A stretch of DNA of 20,940 nucleotides from CAIZGX01 sp044371535 (GTDB lineage Bacteria > Bacteroidota > Bacteroidia > Flavobacteriales_D > Sanyastnellaceae): assembly GCA_044371535.1 (NCBI GenBank), contig JBILTL010000024.1:1-20940 (forward strand). The letters run 5' to 3'. Positions 13,972-20,940 of the stretch are shown here, one piece after another (position 1 is the stretch's first letter; every line of letters begins with the position of its first letter). The notes below the pieces were generated by a model, which worked only from the letters and a program-made list of their open reading frames with translations, made no database searches and was not told where the DNA came from. The translations under genes were made by a program, and so were the position numbers.

Positions 13972-14917
13972 GTCTGCTCGGAGCCGCGTCGTTAGCGAAA
14001 TTCGAAACCTGCAGATTCAAAATATAATTTCCGTCTAAAATTTCATTCGGAACATAGATCAACTCTGTAATGGTTTTTTGAAAGTTTGGCTCTGCCGGAA
14101 CATTCCAAAACAAATGATGCGCAGCAAGCGCCCCGCCATCTTCCTCGCGATCTACGCTTGGCAAGTCGATCAGTAAATGCTGAACGCCAGCATCAACAAT
14201 GCGCTGCATAGCGCCTATTGTCAAATACGGAAAATTCGTTCCTGAATATTGGCGTGTACATTTCGAATGATCATTCGGTTTCGTGCGAATAATTAAAGCT
14301 TCAACATTCAAATCAAATCCTTCCAAACTCTCTTCACTTACGACCCAATCCCCTTGCGAAGCATCTTGTGAAACATCTTTCGCAGAATCTTGCTTCGCAT
14401 CTTGTGAAACATCTTTCGCAGAATCTTGCTTCGCATCTTGTGAAACATCTTTCGCAGAATCTTGCTTCGCATCTTGTGAAACATCTTTCGCAGAATCTTG
14501 CTTCGCACCTTGTGAAACATCTTTCGCAGAATCTTGCTTCGCATCTTGTGCAACATCTTTCGTAGAATCTTGCTTCGCATCTTGTGCAACATCTTGACTC
14601 AACTCAACAGAAATAAGTTTCGCCATATAATGTGAGGAACCTATACTCCTCACAACCGGAACGTCCGTATCCACGATATGTCCGACATTCTCGGTGTGCG
14701 TTCCATGTCCATGCGGATTAAAATAAACGTCTCGAAAATTAACGGCTCCTCCTTCCGCAACAGAACCCAAGAACTGTTCTGTGCGAACAGGCTCAATGCG
14801 CATAGGGTCTACATACCAAGCGCGTGGTCCATTTGGATTCAGTGAAATACTTAGGTCCTTTCCTTTTTCGGTTTGAAAAGAAAACGTTCGTCCGTCTTTT
14901 TGAAGCGTAAGTTTCAT
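13943..14917 (-). CDS. Cyclase-family (kynurenine formamidase-like) protein with an in-frame tile-repeat insert
   Basis: Outside the repeat the protein matches the cyclase/metal-dependent amidohydrolase family related to kynurenine formamidase. Residues NPHGHGTHTENVGHI (67-81) carry the metal-binding HGTHxE core (H74, E76, with H69 and H80 as further candidates), and HLLIDLPSVDREEDGGALAAHHLFW (247-271, with H267/H268) fits the second active-site block. Between about residues 107 and 188 lies an insert of six 12-residue repeats, VSQDAKQDSAKD with small variants, encoded by array 3. Without it the protein would have about 244 residues, close to the family norm. The insert is polar and charged and sits between AKLISVEL and GDWVVSEESLEGF, likely a surface loop. 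The gene follows hemW by nine bases and overlaps the kinase gene tail to tail. The substrate is unknown. Confidence 0.85.
   Translation of the reverse strand: MKLTLQKDGRTFSFQTEKGKDLSISLNPNGPRAWYVDPMRIEPVRTEQFLGSVAEGGAVNFRDVYFNPHGHGTHTENVGHIVDTDVPVVRSIGSSHYMAKLISVELSQDVAQDAKQDSTKDVAQDAKQDSAKDVSQGAKQDSAKDVSQDAKQDSAKDVSQDAKQDSAKDVSQDAKQDSAKDVSQDASQGDWVVSEESLEGFDLNVEALIIRTKPNDHSKCTRQYSGTNFPYLTIGAMQRIVDAGVQHLLIDLPSVDREEDGGALAAHHLFWNVPAEPNFQKTITELIYVPNEILDGNYILNLQVSNFANDAAPSRPMLFDLTEE
14355..14594. repeat. Array 3: twenty 12-base palindrome tiles inside the cyclase gene
   Basis: This is a strict tandem of 9-base palindromes plus TCT. The first is TGC-GAA-GCA (14355-14363), then the cycle TGT-GAA-ACA, TTC-GCA-GAA, TGC-TTC-GCA repeats, giving a 36-base higher-order unit. 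Four consecutive 36-base units (14361-14504) are identical; the next differs by one base (a spacer reads CCT) and the next by two, with compensating loop variants (GCA, GTA). All 20 loops are GNA on one strand. The 12- and 36-base periods preserve the reading frame, and both strands are open through the array. Confidence 0.93.
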
Positions 14918-14926
14918 GCTACAAGA

Positions 14927-16033
14927 TTAAAGAAATAATGTTGAAATAATGTAGTCGGAAATAAGCCATCCCTTCGGTGTAAGTCGAAATCCCGTTTCAT
15001 CCATGACTGCATTTCCACCTTCAACAAATTTGAAAAAACTGCGTTCGTTTTCTTTTTTCCAATCATCTGGAAAGTCTTTCCAATCTATTCCTTCACATGT
15101 GCGAAGTCCAACCATAATGCGTTCGTTCAATCGATCCACTTCCGTCAATTCTTCAACGTCAAAAAAATCTTTTTTCAATTCAATTGAACGGATGTACTGA
15201 GGATTATTCGAAACATTCCATCGGCGTTTTCCTTCCGAAAAAGAATGGGCGGAAGGTCCAATTCCAACATAGGGAATGCCCTTCCAATAATTCCCGTTGT
15301 GAAGAGATCTAAATCCGGGTTTCGCGTAATTCGATAGCTCGTAATGCTCGTACCCGAGGAGCTTCGCAGTTTCATCTAAATACAAAAAACTCTTTTCGAC
15401 TTCTTCGTCTTTTTGCGGTTCCAAAATTCCTTTTTTCTGCCTTGCACCAAAGACTGTTTTCTCTTCAACCGTTAGGGCATACGCACTGAAATGAGGAATT
15501 TCCAATTGAAGCAACTGCTCTACATTCGATTGCCATTGTGAAAAAGTAGCAATCGGAATTCCGAAAATTAAATCTGCTGTAATGTTGGTTAATCCCGCAT
15601 CCTGAGCGCGTTTAATCGCGGCCTCTGCTTGCGCGCCGGTGTGCTTACGGTTCATGTATTCCAAATGCTCGTCGAAAAAAGACTGAACTCCTATGCTCAG
15701 CCTGTTTATTCCAAGTCGCTGAACCATGCGCAAATATTCAGAAGTCAAATCTTCCGGATTGGCTTCCAGCGTAATTTCAGTTGCATTCGCAACACCATTT
15801 CCCAGAGCGTCGAGCAGTCTTCCCAACTGCATTTCCGTAAGGACTGAAGGAGTTCCCCCGCCGAAGTAAATCGTATTTATTTCATGTTGAACAATCTCTT
15901 CATTGCGAAGCTCCATTTCCTTCAACATAGCCACAACCAAATCTTCTTGCGCATCGAGCTTCGTCGAAAAATGAAAATCGCAATAGTGACAGGCATGCCT
16001 GCAGAACGGAATATGAAAATAGACACCCATCAT
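14927..16033 (-). CDS. hemW: Radical-SAM heme chaperone HemW-like protein
   Basis: The 368-residue protein opens with GVYFHIPFCRHACHYCDFHF, whose CxxxCxxC (C11, C15, C18) binds the radical-SAM [4Fe-4S] cluster. It continues with TIYFGGGTPSVL, EITLEANPEDL, INRLSIGVQSF, ADLIFGIP and GIGPSAHSF, all HemW-type features. The CHYCDF motif lacks the fourth cysteine that marks true coproporphyrinogen dehydrogenase HemN, so a heme chaperone role is more likely than enzyme activity. There are two adjacent ATGs (16033 and 16030). A seven-of-eight -7 box, TAAATTCG on the minus strand (16039-16046), lies five bases upstream. The cyclase gene follows nine bases downstream in the same unit. Confidence 0.92.
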   Translation of the reverse strand: MMGVYFHIPFCRHACHYCDFHFSTKLDAQEDLVVAMLKEMELRNEEIVQHEINTIYFGGGTPSVLTEMQLGRLLDALGNGVANATEITLEANPEDLTSEYLRMVQRLGINRLSIGVQSFFDEHLEYMNRKHTGAQAEAAIKRAQDAGLTNITADLIFGIPIATFSQWQSNVEQLLQLEIPHFSAYALTVEEKTVFGARQKKGILEPQKDEEVEKSFLYLDETAKLLGYEHYELSNYAKPGFRSLHNGNYWKGIPYVGIGPSAHSFSEGKRRWNVSNNPQYIRSIELKKDFFDVEELTEVDRLNERIMVGLRTCEGIDWKDFPDDWKKENERSFFKFVEGGNAVMDETGFRLTPKGWLISDYIISTLFL

Positions 16034-16078
16034 CTGCGCGAATTTAGTTAGCTTCGCGTACGTTAAGACGAATAAGAA

Positions 16079-16579
16079 ATGAAGGCCACTGTAAATAATG
16101 CTACCGCATTCGAAGTTTCTTCGAACATAAACAGTAAAACCGTTGTGTTAAACGACCAGTCGTTACCGCTAGACCTCTTGCAAAATGGAGCACACCTTCA
16201 CTTTGTTTGGAAGGGCAAAAGCGTAAACGTGGAAGTTCTTTCTGTTTCCAAAGAAGAGAAAAAAGTTGTGTTGAAGGTGAACAATAAAACAACAGAGGTT
16301 CGGTTAGAAGAGCCGTTAGACGCGTTGCTGAATTCACTCGGGTTCTCTTCAGCTAACAGCAGTAAAATTAAACAAGTGAAATCTCCAATGCCCGGACTTG
16401 TGCTTTCCATAAGCGCCGAGGTTGGAAAAGAAATTAAAAAAGACGAGCCTCTCTTAATTCTAGAAGCCATGAAAATGGAAAACGTAATTAAGAGTCCAAC
16501 CGACGGAGTAGTCAAAAGCATTTCTGTGAATGCTGGACAAGCCGTTGAAAAAGGTTCTGTCATGATTACTTTTGAATAG
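16079..16579 (+). CDS. Biotin carboxyl carrier-type protein
   Basis: The 166-residue protein has a C-terminal biotinyl domain (about 97-166): VKSPMPGLVLSISAEVGKEI, LLILEAMKMENVIKSPTDG, VVKSISVNAGQAVEKGSVM. K132 in EAMKMEN is the biotin attachment site. The N-terminal half is less distinctive. In Bacteroidota such carriers usually serve acetyl-CoA/propionyl-CoA or related biotin-dependent carboxylases, but no carboxylase or transferase subunit is encoded in the window, so the partner is unknown. A possible -7 box TAGCTTCG (16049-16056, seven of eight) precedes it. The CHU_C gene starts four bases after its stop, so co-transcription is likely although the functions look unrelated. Confidence 0.88.
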   Translation: MKATVNNATAFEVSSNINSKTVVLNDQSLPLDLLQNGAHLHFVWKGKSVNVEVLSVSKEEKKVVLKVNNKTTEVRLEEPLDALLNSLGFSSANSSKIKQVKSPMPGLVLSISAEVGKEIKKDEPLLILEAMKMENVIKSPTDGVVKSISVNAGQAVEKGSVMITFE

Positions 16580-16583
16580 TCAA

Positions 16584-17585
16584 ATGAAACAGTTGTTTTT
16601 AAGCATAACGCTATTGTTCGTCGCTCTGCAGGCCATGGCCCAACCATGCGCTTCTGTCGAAAACAACGTACTGTGCGCCGATGCCCCTGTTACAACCGAA
16701 CAATTGGTTTCCGCTCCATTCAACACGGGTTGTTTCAGTTATTCAATGACAAATTTTTACAGCTTTCATACTGGAACCACTCCCAATGGTGTGCTTGAAG
16801 CGGCATTACTGCTGCAGGATTGCGATGATTTTTCTGGGAACAACACCATGGGACTTGTGGTTGCTGAATTAATTCCTTCTTCAGACCCTTGCTTACCGGC
16901 ATCATACAATATTATTAGTCCGTGTTTCACCACAGACTCGAGTGAAGTGTTTTTTGTGGGAGGACTGCTTCCTGACCATGATTATGTGATGCTTGTGGGT
17001 TCAGATCACGATCCGCTTTTTGGTATATGTTCTTATGATTTATTCATTGGAGGAACAGCGGTAGATATTTTAGCAGGAACTTTCCCCTATGAAATTGTTT
17101 TAGGTGAATCAACTTCTGCCATGGCACAAGGTGGTAGCCCTGGAACAACCTACACGTGGGATCCCATGCCGGAATTCAACGAAATCACAAGCGATTCAAC
17201 CATAACTTTCTATCCAACCGAAGAAGGGCAAACCATTTCTATTTCAGCCGTGGGAACCATTGGAGACTGCTCTGTGACTGCGCCAATTTTCGTTAATATT
17301 CTGTCACCGATTTCAATTTATAACGCTCTTACTCCCAACGACGATAACATTGATGACACCTGGACAATTACCGGTATCGACAGACCCGTCTTCGAAGCTG
17401 CCGTGGTGAGCGTCTTCGATCGTTGGGGACAACAAGTCTTTAAGTCACTCGGCTATCGCACCCCATGGGACGGAACGAACAACGGGAAGTTCTTGCCTAC
17501 AGGCGCGTATTACTACGTAATTGAATTGAATACTTATAACTTGTACATACCACCGTATGTCGGAATTGTTTCAATATTAAGATGA
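16584..17585 (+). CDS. T9SS type B (CHU_C, gliding-motility C-terminal) surface protein
   Basis: From the ATG at 16584 the product has 333 residues with a signal peptide (MKQLFLSITLLFVALQAMAQ). The N-terminal half is Cys-containing and rich in beta structure. The middle (about 165-240) resembles an Ig/PKD-like segment with TYTWDPMPEFN and TITFYPTEEGQTISISAVG. The last about 90 residues are the gliding-motility-associated CHU_C domain: YNALTPNDDNIDDTWTITGI, VSVFDRWGQQVFKS, PWDGTNNGKFLPTGAYYYVI. This domain directs export by the type IX system. The stop overlaps the PorP/SprF start in ATGA. Such CHU_C-PorP/SprF pairs are well known in Flavobacteria, the PorP/SprF-like partner helping secretion or surface anchoring of the cargo. 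Confidence 0.92.
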   Translation: MKQLFLSITLLFVALQAMAQPCASVENNVLCADAPVTTEQLVSAPFNTGCFSYSMTNFYSFHTGTTPNGVLEAALLLQDCDDFSGNNTMGLVVAELIPSSDPCLPASYNIISPCFTTDSSEVFFVGGLLPDHDYVMLVGSDHDPLFGICSYDLFIGGTAVDILAGTFPYEIVLGESTSAMAQGGSPGTTYTWDPMPEFNEITSDSTITFYPTEEGQTISISAVGTIGDCSVTAPIFVNILSPISIYNALTPNDDNIDDTWTITGIDRPVFEAAVVSVFDRWGQQVFKSLGYRTPWDGTNNGKFLPTGAYYYVIELNTYNLYIPPYVGIVSILR

Positions 17586-18508
17586 AGAAGGTACTGGCAA
17601 TCATAGCATTTGTTTGGATGTTCAGTCCCCTTGCGCAGGCACAACAGCTTACGCATTACACGAATTTCACCTACAATTATTTGAACTACAATCCGGCGGT
17701 TACCGGAAGCACCCCATGTCTTGAGGCGCGCGTTGGGTATCGCAAACAATGGACTGGGTTTGAAGGCGCGCCAACGACAGGGTATATCAATGTGCACAAC
17801 AAGTTTGGACTACGCAGATACAACTTTCACGGTGTCGGTGTTATGGTTGAAAACGATACCTACGGCCCTTTCGGAACCACATCACTCGTTGCGAACTACG
17901 CCTACCACATGAAACTCACAAAAGGTTACTCTTTGTCTTCAGGAATTGGAATCGGTTTCACACAGTTCCGTTTGGGTTTAGGTGGAATAACAATGCCCGA
18001 CATTGAAATTGATCCGGTTATTGGAAATTCATTGGGCACCATTGTCGCGCCAACCGTAAACTTCGGCTTGTGGCTCTACCGCAAAGACCGTTTCTTCGGA
18101 CTATCTGTTCGTCAATTGACACAGCCTAAAGTAAAAGGACTGGCAGACACGCAGATGAAGCGACACTTGACATTGGCTTACGGAAAGGCTATTCAGATGA
18201 ACGACAAGCTCACTTTCAAACCAGCGTTGTTGTTGAATTATGTTGGAAGAAGTAAACCTTCATTGGAAGGACAAGCCATGTTGGAATACAAAAAAGTTAT
18301 CTCTATCGGACTTGCCGGAAGAAGTGGTCACGGAGGATCTGCCTTGGTGAAACTAGATGCGCTTCCTTATTTGACCATTGCTTATGCATACGACATCACA
18401 GCAAACCGCTTGCGCTATGCCGCAACCAACTCGCATGAAATTACATTAGGTTTCCGTGCATGCGGTCTCAAAGAACGCAATCACGTTCCTTGCGCAGCCT
18501 ACGACTGA
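17582..18508 (+). CDS. PorP/SprF family type IX secretion outer-membrane protein
   Basis: The 308-residue protein has a signal peptide (ending SPLAQAQ) and the hallmark N-terminus of the family, TNFTYNYLNYNPAVTGSTPC, followed by VGYRKQWTGFEGAPTT and a beta-barrel-like series of strands (SLVANYAYHMKL, SSGIGIGFTQFRLGLGG, HLTLAYGKAIQ, LTIAYAYDIT). The length is typical of the family. It is translationally coupled to the CHU_C gene (ATGA overlap), which identifies it as the dedicated partner of that cargo protein. The start is unambiguous. Its stop overlaps the next ATG (TGATG). Function in type IX export is family knowledge; its cargo assignment is inferred from gene order. Confidence 0.94.
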   Translation: MKKVLAIIAFVWMFSPLAQAQQLTHYTNFTYNYLNYNPAVTGSTPCLEARVGYRKQWTGFEGAPTTGYINVHNKFGLRRYNFHGVGVMVENDTYGPFGTTSLVANYAYHMKLTKGYSLSSGIGIGFTQFRLGLGGITMPDIEIDPVIGNSLGTIVAPTVNFGLWLYRKDRFFGLSVRQLTQPKVKGLADTQMKRHLTLAYGKAIQMNDKLTFKPALLLNYVGRSKPSLEGQAMLEYKKVISIGLAGRSGHGGSALVKLDALPYLTIAYAYDITANRLRYAATNSHEITLGFRACGLKERNHVPCAAYD

Positions 18509-18846
18509 TGAACATCGAAGAATTTTTTGAAACCTGTCAAGCCATAAGCGAAGACATTACCTCAGACTTGCCTTTCGACGAAAGCTCCCTTGTCTTTCGT
18601 ATTGAAAATAAAATCTTCGCAATGGTTGATCTCGATGAATTCGAGAAAGGAATCAACCTCAAATGCGACCCTAAACGCGCCATAGAGCTTCGTGAAGAGT
18701 ACAACGGCATTCAACCCGGCTATCACACCAACAAGAAGCATTGGAACCTTGTCATTCCAAACAGCGACGTTCCCGATAAATTATTGAAAGAACTTGTTCA
18801 ACACAGCTTCGATTTGGTAAAGCCTAAATCAAAGAAGAATAAATAG
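18508..18846 (+). CDS. MmcQ/YjbR family protein
   Basis: From the ATG at 18508 (112 residues) the protein matches the small MmcQ/YjbR (CyaY-fold-like, DNA-binding-type) family: an N-terminal helix (MNIEEFFETCQAISEDITSD), a strand pair (LVFRIENKIFAMVDLDEF and INLKCDPKRAIELREEY), and PGYHTNKKHWNLVIPNSDVP before a last helix (KLLKELVQHSFDLV). The N-terminally longer reading frame (ATG at 18460) lies inside the PorP gene and adds Arg/Ser-rich residues, so it was rejected. It overlaps the PorP stop by one base (TGATG) and is the last gene of the + unit. The biological role of the family is poorly defined. A lysine-rich tail (KPKSKKNK) ends the protein. Confidence 0.87.
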   Translation: MNIEEFFETCQAISEDITSDLPFDESSLVFRIENKIFAMVDLDEFEKGINLKCDPKRAIELREEYNGIQPGYHTNKKHWNLVIPNSDVPDKLLKELVQHSFDLVKPKSKKNK

Positions 18847-18859
18847 GTTTACTGAAAGA

Positions 18860-19011
18860 TACTCCGTAAGATTTTTCAAAAGAAGCTTCGCTAATCATCC
18901 CCTTGCCGAAGGCATCTTATAACACATCTTTCATAGAATCTTGCTTGCATCTTGTAACACATCTTTCGAAGAATCTTGCTTGCATCTTGTAACACATCTT
19001 TCGAAGAATCT
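18860..19011. repeat. Array 4: palindrome tiles with TCT spacers between the YjbR gene and folA
   Basis: The left part is irregular: TAC-TCC-GTA (18860-18868), AGC-TTC-GCT (18884-18892) and TGCC-GAA-GGCA (18904-18914). From there the pattern is strict with TCT spacers: TAT-AAC-ACA (18918-18926), TTC-ATA-GAA (18930-18938), TGC-TT-GCA (18942-18949), TGT-AAC-ACA (18953-18961), TTC-GAA-GAA (18965-18973), TGC-TT-GCA (18977-18984), TGT-AAC-ACA (18988-18996) and TTC-GAA-GAA (19000-19008). The last spacer overlaps the TAA stop of folA. The TGC tiles have a 2-base centre, so the higher-order unit is 35 bases and not the 36 found inside the cyclase gene. Confidence 0.85.
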
Positions 19012-19520
19012 TACACCAACGTGTACTTGTACGTCTTAAACGCAAACTTATGCTTCTCGTCAACCTCCTGTTCCAAGATTAACTCACGTGTATACAAATT
19101 CGCATCGAACTCAGGGAAATGCGCGTGTGCGCCTGGAAATTCACCTTCAATGTGCGTTAAATAAATATGCTGAACAAACCCTTCGCGAAGGGCCCAAGCA
19201 TAGATTTGTTCACCGCCAATAACGAAAGCCTCTGATTCGCCGCCTTCACGCGCAAAACCCAATGCACGGCTTAACTCATCGAACACGACACATCCGGGGG
19301 CATCGTAATTTTTGTCTCGAGACAAAACAATGTTCACGCGATTTTTAAATGGACGAAATGCGAGCGGAATACTCTCGTAGTTTTTTCTTCCCATGATAAT
19401 GTGATGGCCCTTCGTAGTATCCTTGAAGAACTTCATATCGTTCGGAAGGTGCCACATTAAATCGTTGTCTTTACCAATCTCACGATTCAAGCCCATGGCT
19501 GCTATTAATGATATTTCCAT
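19011..19520 (-). CDS. folA: Dihydrofolate reductase
   Basis: DHFR reduces dihydrofolate to tetrahydrofolate with NADPH. The 169-residue protein shows EISLIAAMGLNREIGKDNDL (N-terminal strand and Met20-type loop), LMWHLPNDMKFFKDTT with the catalytic acid D28, GHHIIMGRKNYESIP for NADPH binding, VNIVLSRD, and AFVIGGEQIYAWAL with the conserved Gly-Gly. IYLTHIEGEFPGAHAHFPEF fits the C-terminal part. Its ATG overlaps the thyA stop by one base (TAATG), the usual thyA-folA arrangement that couples dihydrofolate production to its recycling. The stop codon touches repeat array 4, and the final codons also form a palindrome, TACAC-CAAC-GTGTA (19012-19025). Confidence 0.97.
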   Translation of the reverse strand: MEISLIAAMGLNREIGKDNDLMWHLPNDMKFFKDTTKGHHIIMGRKNYESIPLAFRPFKNRVNIVLSRDKNYDAPGCVVFDELSRALGFAREGGESEAFVIGGEQIYAWALREGFVQHIYLTHIEGEFPGAHAHFPEFDANLYTRELILEQEVDEKHKFAFKTYKYTLV

Positions 19521-20314
19521 TAGACAGCTACAGCGGCTTTAATGTGTGGATGTGGGTCGTAATTCTCAATCGAAATATCATCGATGGTGAACGCGAAAAG
19601 ATCTTTCACTTCAGGATTCAATTTCAATGTTGGAAGTGTGCGGTGCTCGCGTGTCAATTGAAGTTTCGCTTGATCAACGTGGTTTGTGTACAAATGCACA
19701 TCGCCTCCGGTCCAAACAAAATCGCCAACTTCTAAATCACACACCTGAGCAATCATGTGAACCAACAAAGCATAAGAAGCAATGTTGAACGGAACACCTA
19801 AAAACGTATCGCAACTTCTTTGGTACAACTGACAACTCAATTTTCCTTCAGCCACATAAAACTGAAACAAACAGTGACACGGCGGAAGTGCCATTTCTTC
19901 GATGAACGAAGGGTTCCAAGCAGAAACAATGTGTCTACGGCTATTCGGATTGTTCTTTAATCCGTTAACCAAATTCACAATCTGATCGGTTGAAGAACCA
20001 TCTGGATTAGGCCAAGAGCGCCACTGGTAGCCATATACAGGACCAAGGTTTCCGTTTTCATCGGCCCATTCGTCCCAAATAGAAACGCCATTTTCTTTTA
20101 AATAAGCAATGTTTGTGTCGCCCTTTAGAAACCACAACAACTCATGAAAAATGCTTCGTGTGTGAAGCTTCTTGGTTGTCATAAGCGGAAATCCTTCGGC
20201 CAAATTAAAACGCATCTGATGTCCGAAAACACTATAGGTTCCCGTTCCGGTGCGGTCTTCTTTTTTCACACCATTATCTAAAAGGTGTTGCAACAAATCG
20301 TGATACTGCTTCAT
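19520..20314 (-). CDS. thyA: Thymidylate synthase
   Basis: ThyA methylates dUMP to dTMP using methylenetetrahydrofolate, which leaves dihydrofolate for FolA. The protein has exactly 264 residues, as in E. coli. It contains EDRTGTGTYSVFGHQMRF (folate/dUMP phosphate loop), ELLWFLKGDTNI, WDEWADENGNLGPVYGYQWR, RRHIVSAWNP, and ALPPCHCLFQFYV with the catalytic C146. SCQLYQRSCDTFLGVPFNIA (the QRSxD block) and GGDVHLYTNHVDQ complete the active site. Stop and folA start overlap by one base. A perfect -7 box ends four bases before its ATG. Confidence 0.98.
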   Translation of the reverse strand: MKQYHDLLQHLLDNGVKKEDRTGTGTYSVFGHQMRFNLAEGFPLMTTKKLHTRSIFHELLWFLKGDTNIAYLKENGVSIWDEWADENGNLGPVYGYQWRSWPNPDGSSTDQIVNLVNGLKNNPNSRRHIVSAWNPSFIEEMALPPCHCLFQFYVAEGKLSCQLYQRSCDTFLGVPFNIASYALLVHMIAQVCDLEVGDFVWTGGDVHLYTNHVDQAKLQLTREHRTLPTLKLNPEVKDLFAFTIDDISIENYDPHPHIKAAVAV

Positions 20315-20318
20315 GCTT

Positions 20319-20326
20319 CAAAAGTA
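20319..20326 (-). promoter_or_regulatory. -7 promoter box for thyA-folA
   Basis: The minus strand reads TACTTTTG, a perfect TAnnTTTG, ending four bases before the thyA ATG. This implies a leaderless or almost leaderless thyA-folA mRNA. I see no clear -33 element. Confidence 0.55.
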
Positions 20327-20414
20327 ATCGGTTAAATGAGGAATTAAGGTGCCTGTTGAAAATCATATTAAACCTTTTCATAAATCGCATATCTTAACTT
20401 CAGCATAACATACT

Positions 20415-20940
20415 ATGAAAAATTATATCCTGTCCTTATTTCTATTCGCAAGCCTCACCGTTGCAGCACAAACCAACTTTTACGATCCTTATGTTATTGA
20501 AGATATTCGAATCTATTTTCCAACCGCTGGATGGGATGCGATACTCGATGCTGCTGTTGCAAATGAGACGTATACCGTTGCCGATAGCGTTGTGATTAAT
20601 GGTCAAGCGTTTCTACAAGTAGGTGTGAAATACAAAGGGAACAGTTCCTACAATGCAACACGCGCGAAGAATCCATTCCACATTAAGCTCGATTATATCC
20701 TAGACCAAGAATATCAGGGATACGAAGACTTAAAACTGAACAATGGATTTTCAGATCCCAGTATGATGCGCGAAATTTCGTCCTATAAAATTTTGCGTCA
20801 ATATATGGAAGGTCCAAAAGCGAACCTTGCTAAAGTCTACGTAAACGGCAATTACCATGGTATTTATACCAATGCGCAAGACATTGGTAATCGATTCAAT
20901 TTTGATCATTACTACACCTCCTACGGTACGTTTGTGAAAT
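20415..20940 (+). CDS. CotH kinase family secreted protein (5' part, cut by window end)
   Basis: The reading frame starts at an ATG 101 bases from the divergent thyA start and is open to the end of the window (175 codons visible). It begins with a signal peptide (MKNYILSLFLFASLTVAAQ). The following residues, VGVKYKGNSSYNATRAKNPF, YEDLKLNNGFSDPSMMREI, YKILRQYMEGPKANLAKVYV, and NGNYHGIYTN, are the N-terminal half of the CotH kinase (spore-coat protein H-like) domain. In Bacteroidota such proteins are secreted and often carry a C-terminal T9SS sorting domain; that part is beyond the window. The catalytic residues of the kinase fold also lie further on, so activity cannot be judged here. Confidence 0.87.
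   Translation, partial: MKNYILSLFLFASLTVAAQTNFYDPYVIEDIRIYFPTAGWDAILDAAVANETYTVADSVVINGQAFLQVGVKYKGNSSYNATRAKNPFHIKLDYILDQEYQGYEDLKLNNGFSDPSMMREISSYKILRQYMEGPKANLAKVYVNGNYHGIYTNAQDIGNRFNFDHYYTSYGTFVK

Noticed and set aside
14361..14576. CRISPR array, suggested by a 36-base repeat
   Set aside because: The copies are head to tail with no unique spacers, no leader and no cas genes, and the unit itself divides into three 12-base palindrome tiles.
14283..14597. Separate Cys/Ser-rich or Lys/Met-rich repeat peptides encoded in other frames of array 3
   Set aside because: A stop-free 12-base repeat is open in several frames by construction; the cyclase frame alone continues into conserved protein on both sides.
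18460..18507. Longer YjbR-family start within the PorP/SprF gene
   Set aside because: The added residues are an Arg/Ser-rich shadow of the PorP frame, while the ATG at 18508 gives normal length and a TGATG coupling.

Overview
This window is ordinary-density chromosomal DNA from a member of the Bacteroidota, most likely a Flavobacteriales-type marine or aquatic bacterium. The evidence is a type IX secretion (T9SS) sorting domain, a gliding-motility-type C-terminal domain (CHU_C) encoded next to a PorP/SprF gene, the long IspG form seen in this phylum, promoters of the TAnnTTTG type, no clear Shine-Dalgarno sequences and a moderately AT-rich composition. I count 21 complete genes and one gene cut by the right edge. 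There are no rRNA or tRNA genes and no insertion sequence, and no gap longer than about 165 bases.

Layout, left to right: an ORF6N-domain protein (+) faces ddl (-). A secreted C1B-type cysteine peptidase (+) faces a two-gene unit (-) encoding a T9SS-sorted beta-propeller and a small outer-membrane protein. A secreted glycerophosphodiester phosphodiesterase (+) faces a membrane-anchored phosphodiester glycosidase (-). purK (+) faces the rlmN-lipoprotein-ispG unit (-). An outer-membrane beta-barrel gene and an NtrY-like sensor kinase (+) face a hemW-cyclase unit (-). A biotin carrier, a CHU_C protein, PorP/SprF and a YjbR/MmcQ protein form a tight + strand unit that faces thyA-folA (-). A CotH-like gene starts at the right end. 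Many gene pairs overlap by one to four bases (TAATG, ATGA, TGATG), so translational coupling is common.

The outstanding feature is a dispersed family of palindrome arrays. Four arrays (about 909-1041, 8069-8232, 14355-14594, 18860-19011) are built from tiny inverted repeats: arms of 3-8 bases around a loop of usually 3 bases, most often GNA on one strand. In three arrays the tiles are joined by a constant TCT (AGA on the other strand), giving a 12-base period. In the first they abut with no gap. Three arrays fill a convergent intergenic space essentially from one stop codon to the other, and in the first the palindrome arms themselves contain both TGA stops. The remaining array lies in frame inside the cyclase gene, where 20 tiles (240 bases) add about 80 residues of a polar 12-residue repeat. 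I do not recognise this as a named repeat class. I infer that it is a hairpin-tile element that grows tile by tile at gene 3' ends and has once entered a coding sequence. Its role (mRNA 3' end, bidirectional termination, protein binding site or selfish repeat) is open.

Several promoters have the -7 box ending only four bases before the ATG (the ORF6N gene, purK, thyA), which suggests leaderless transcripts.
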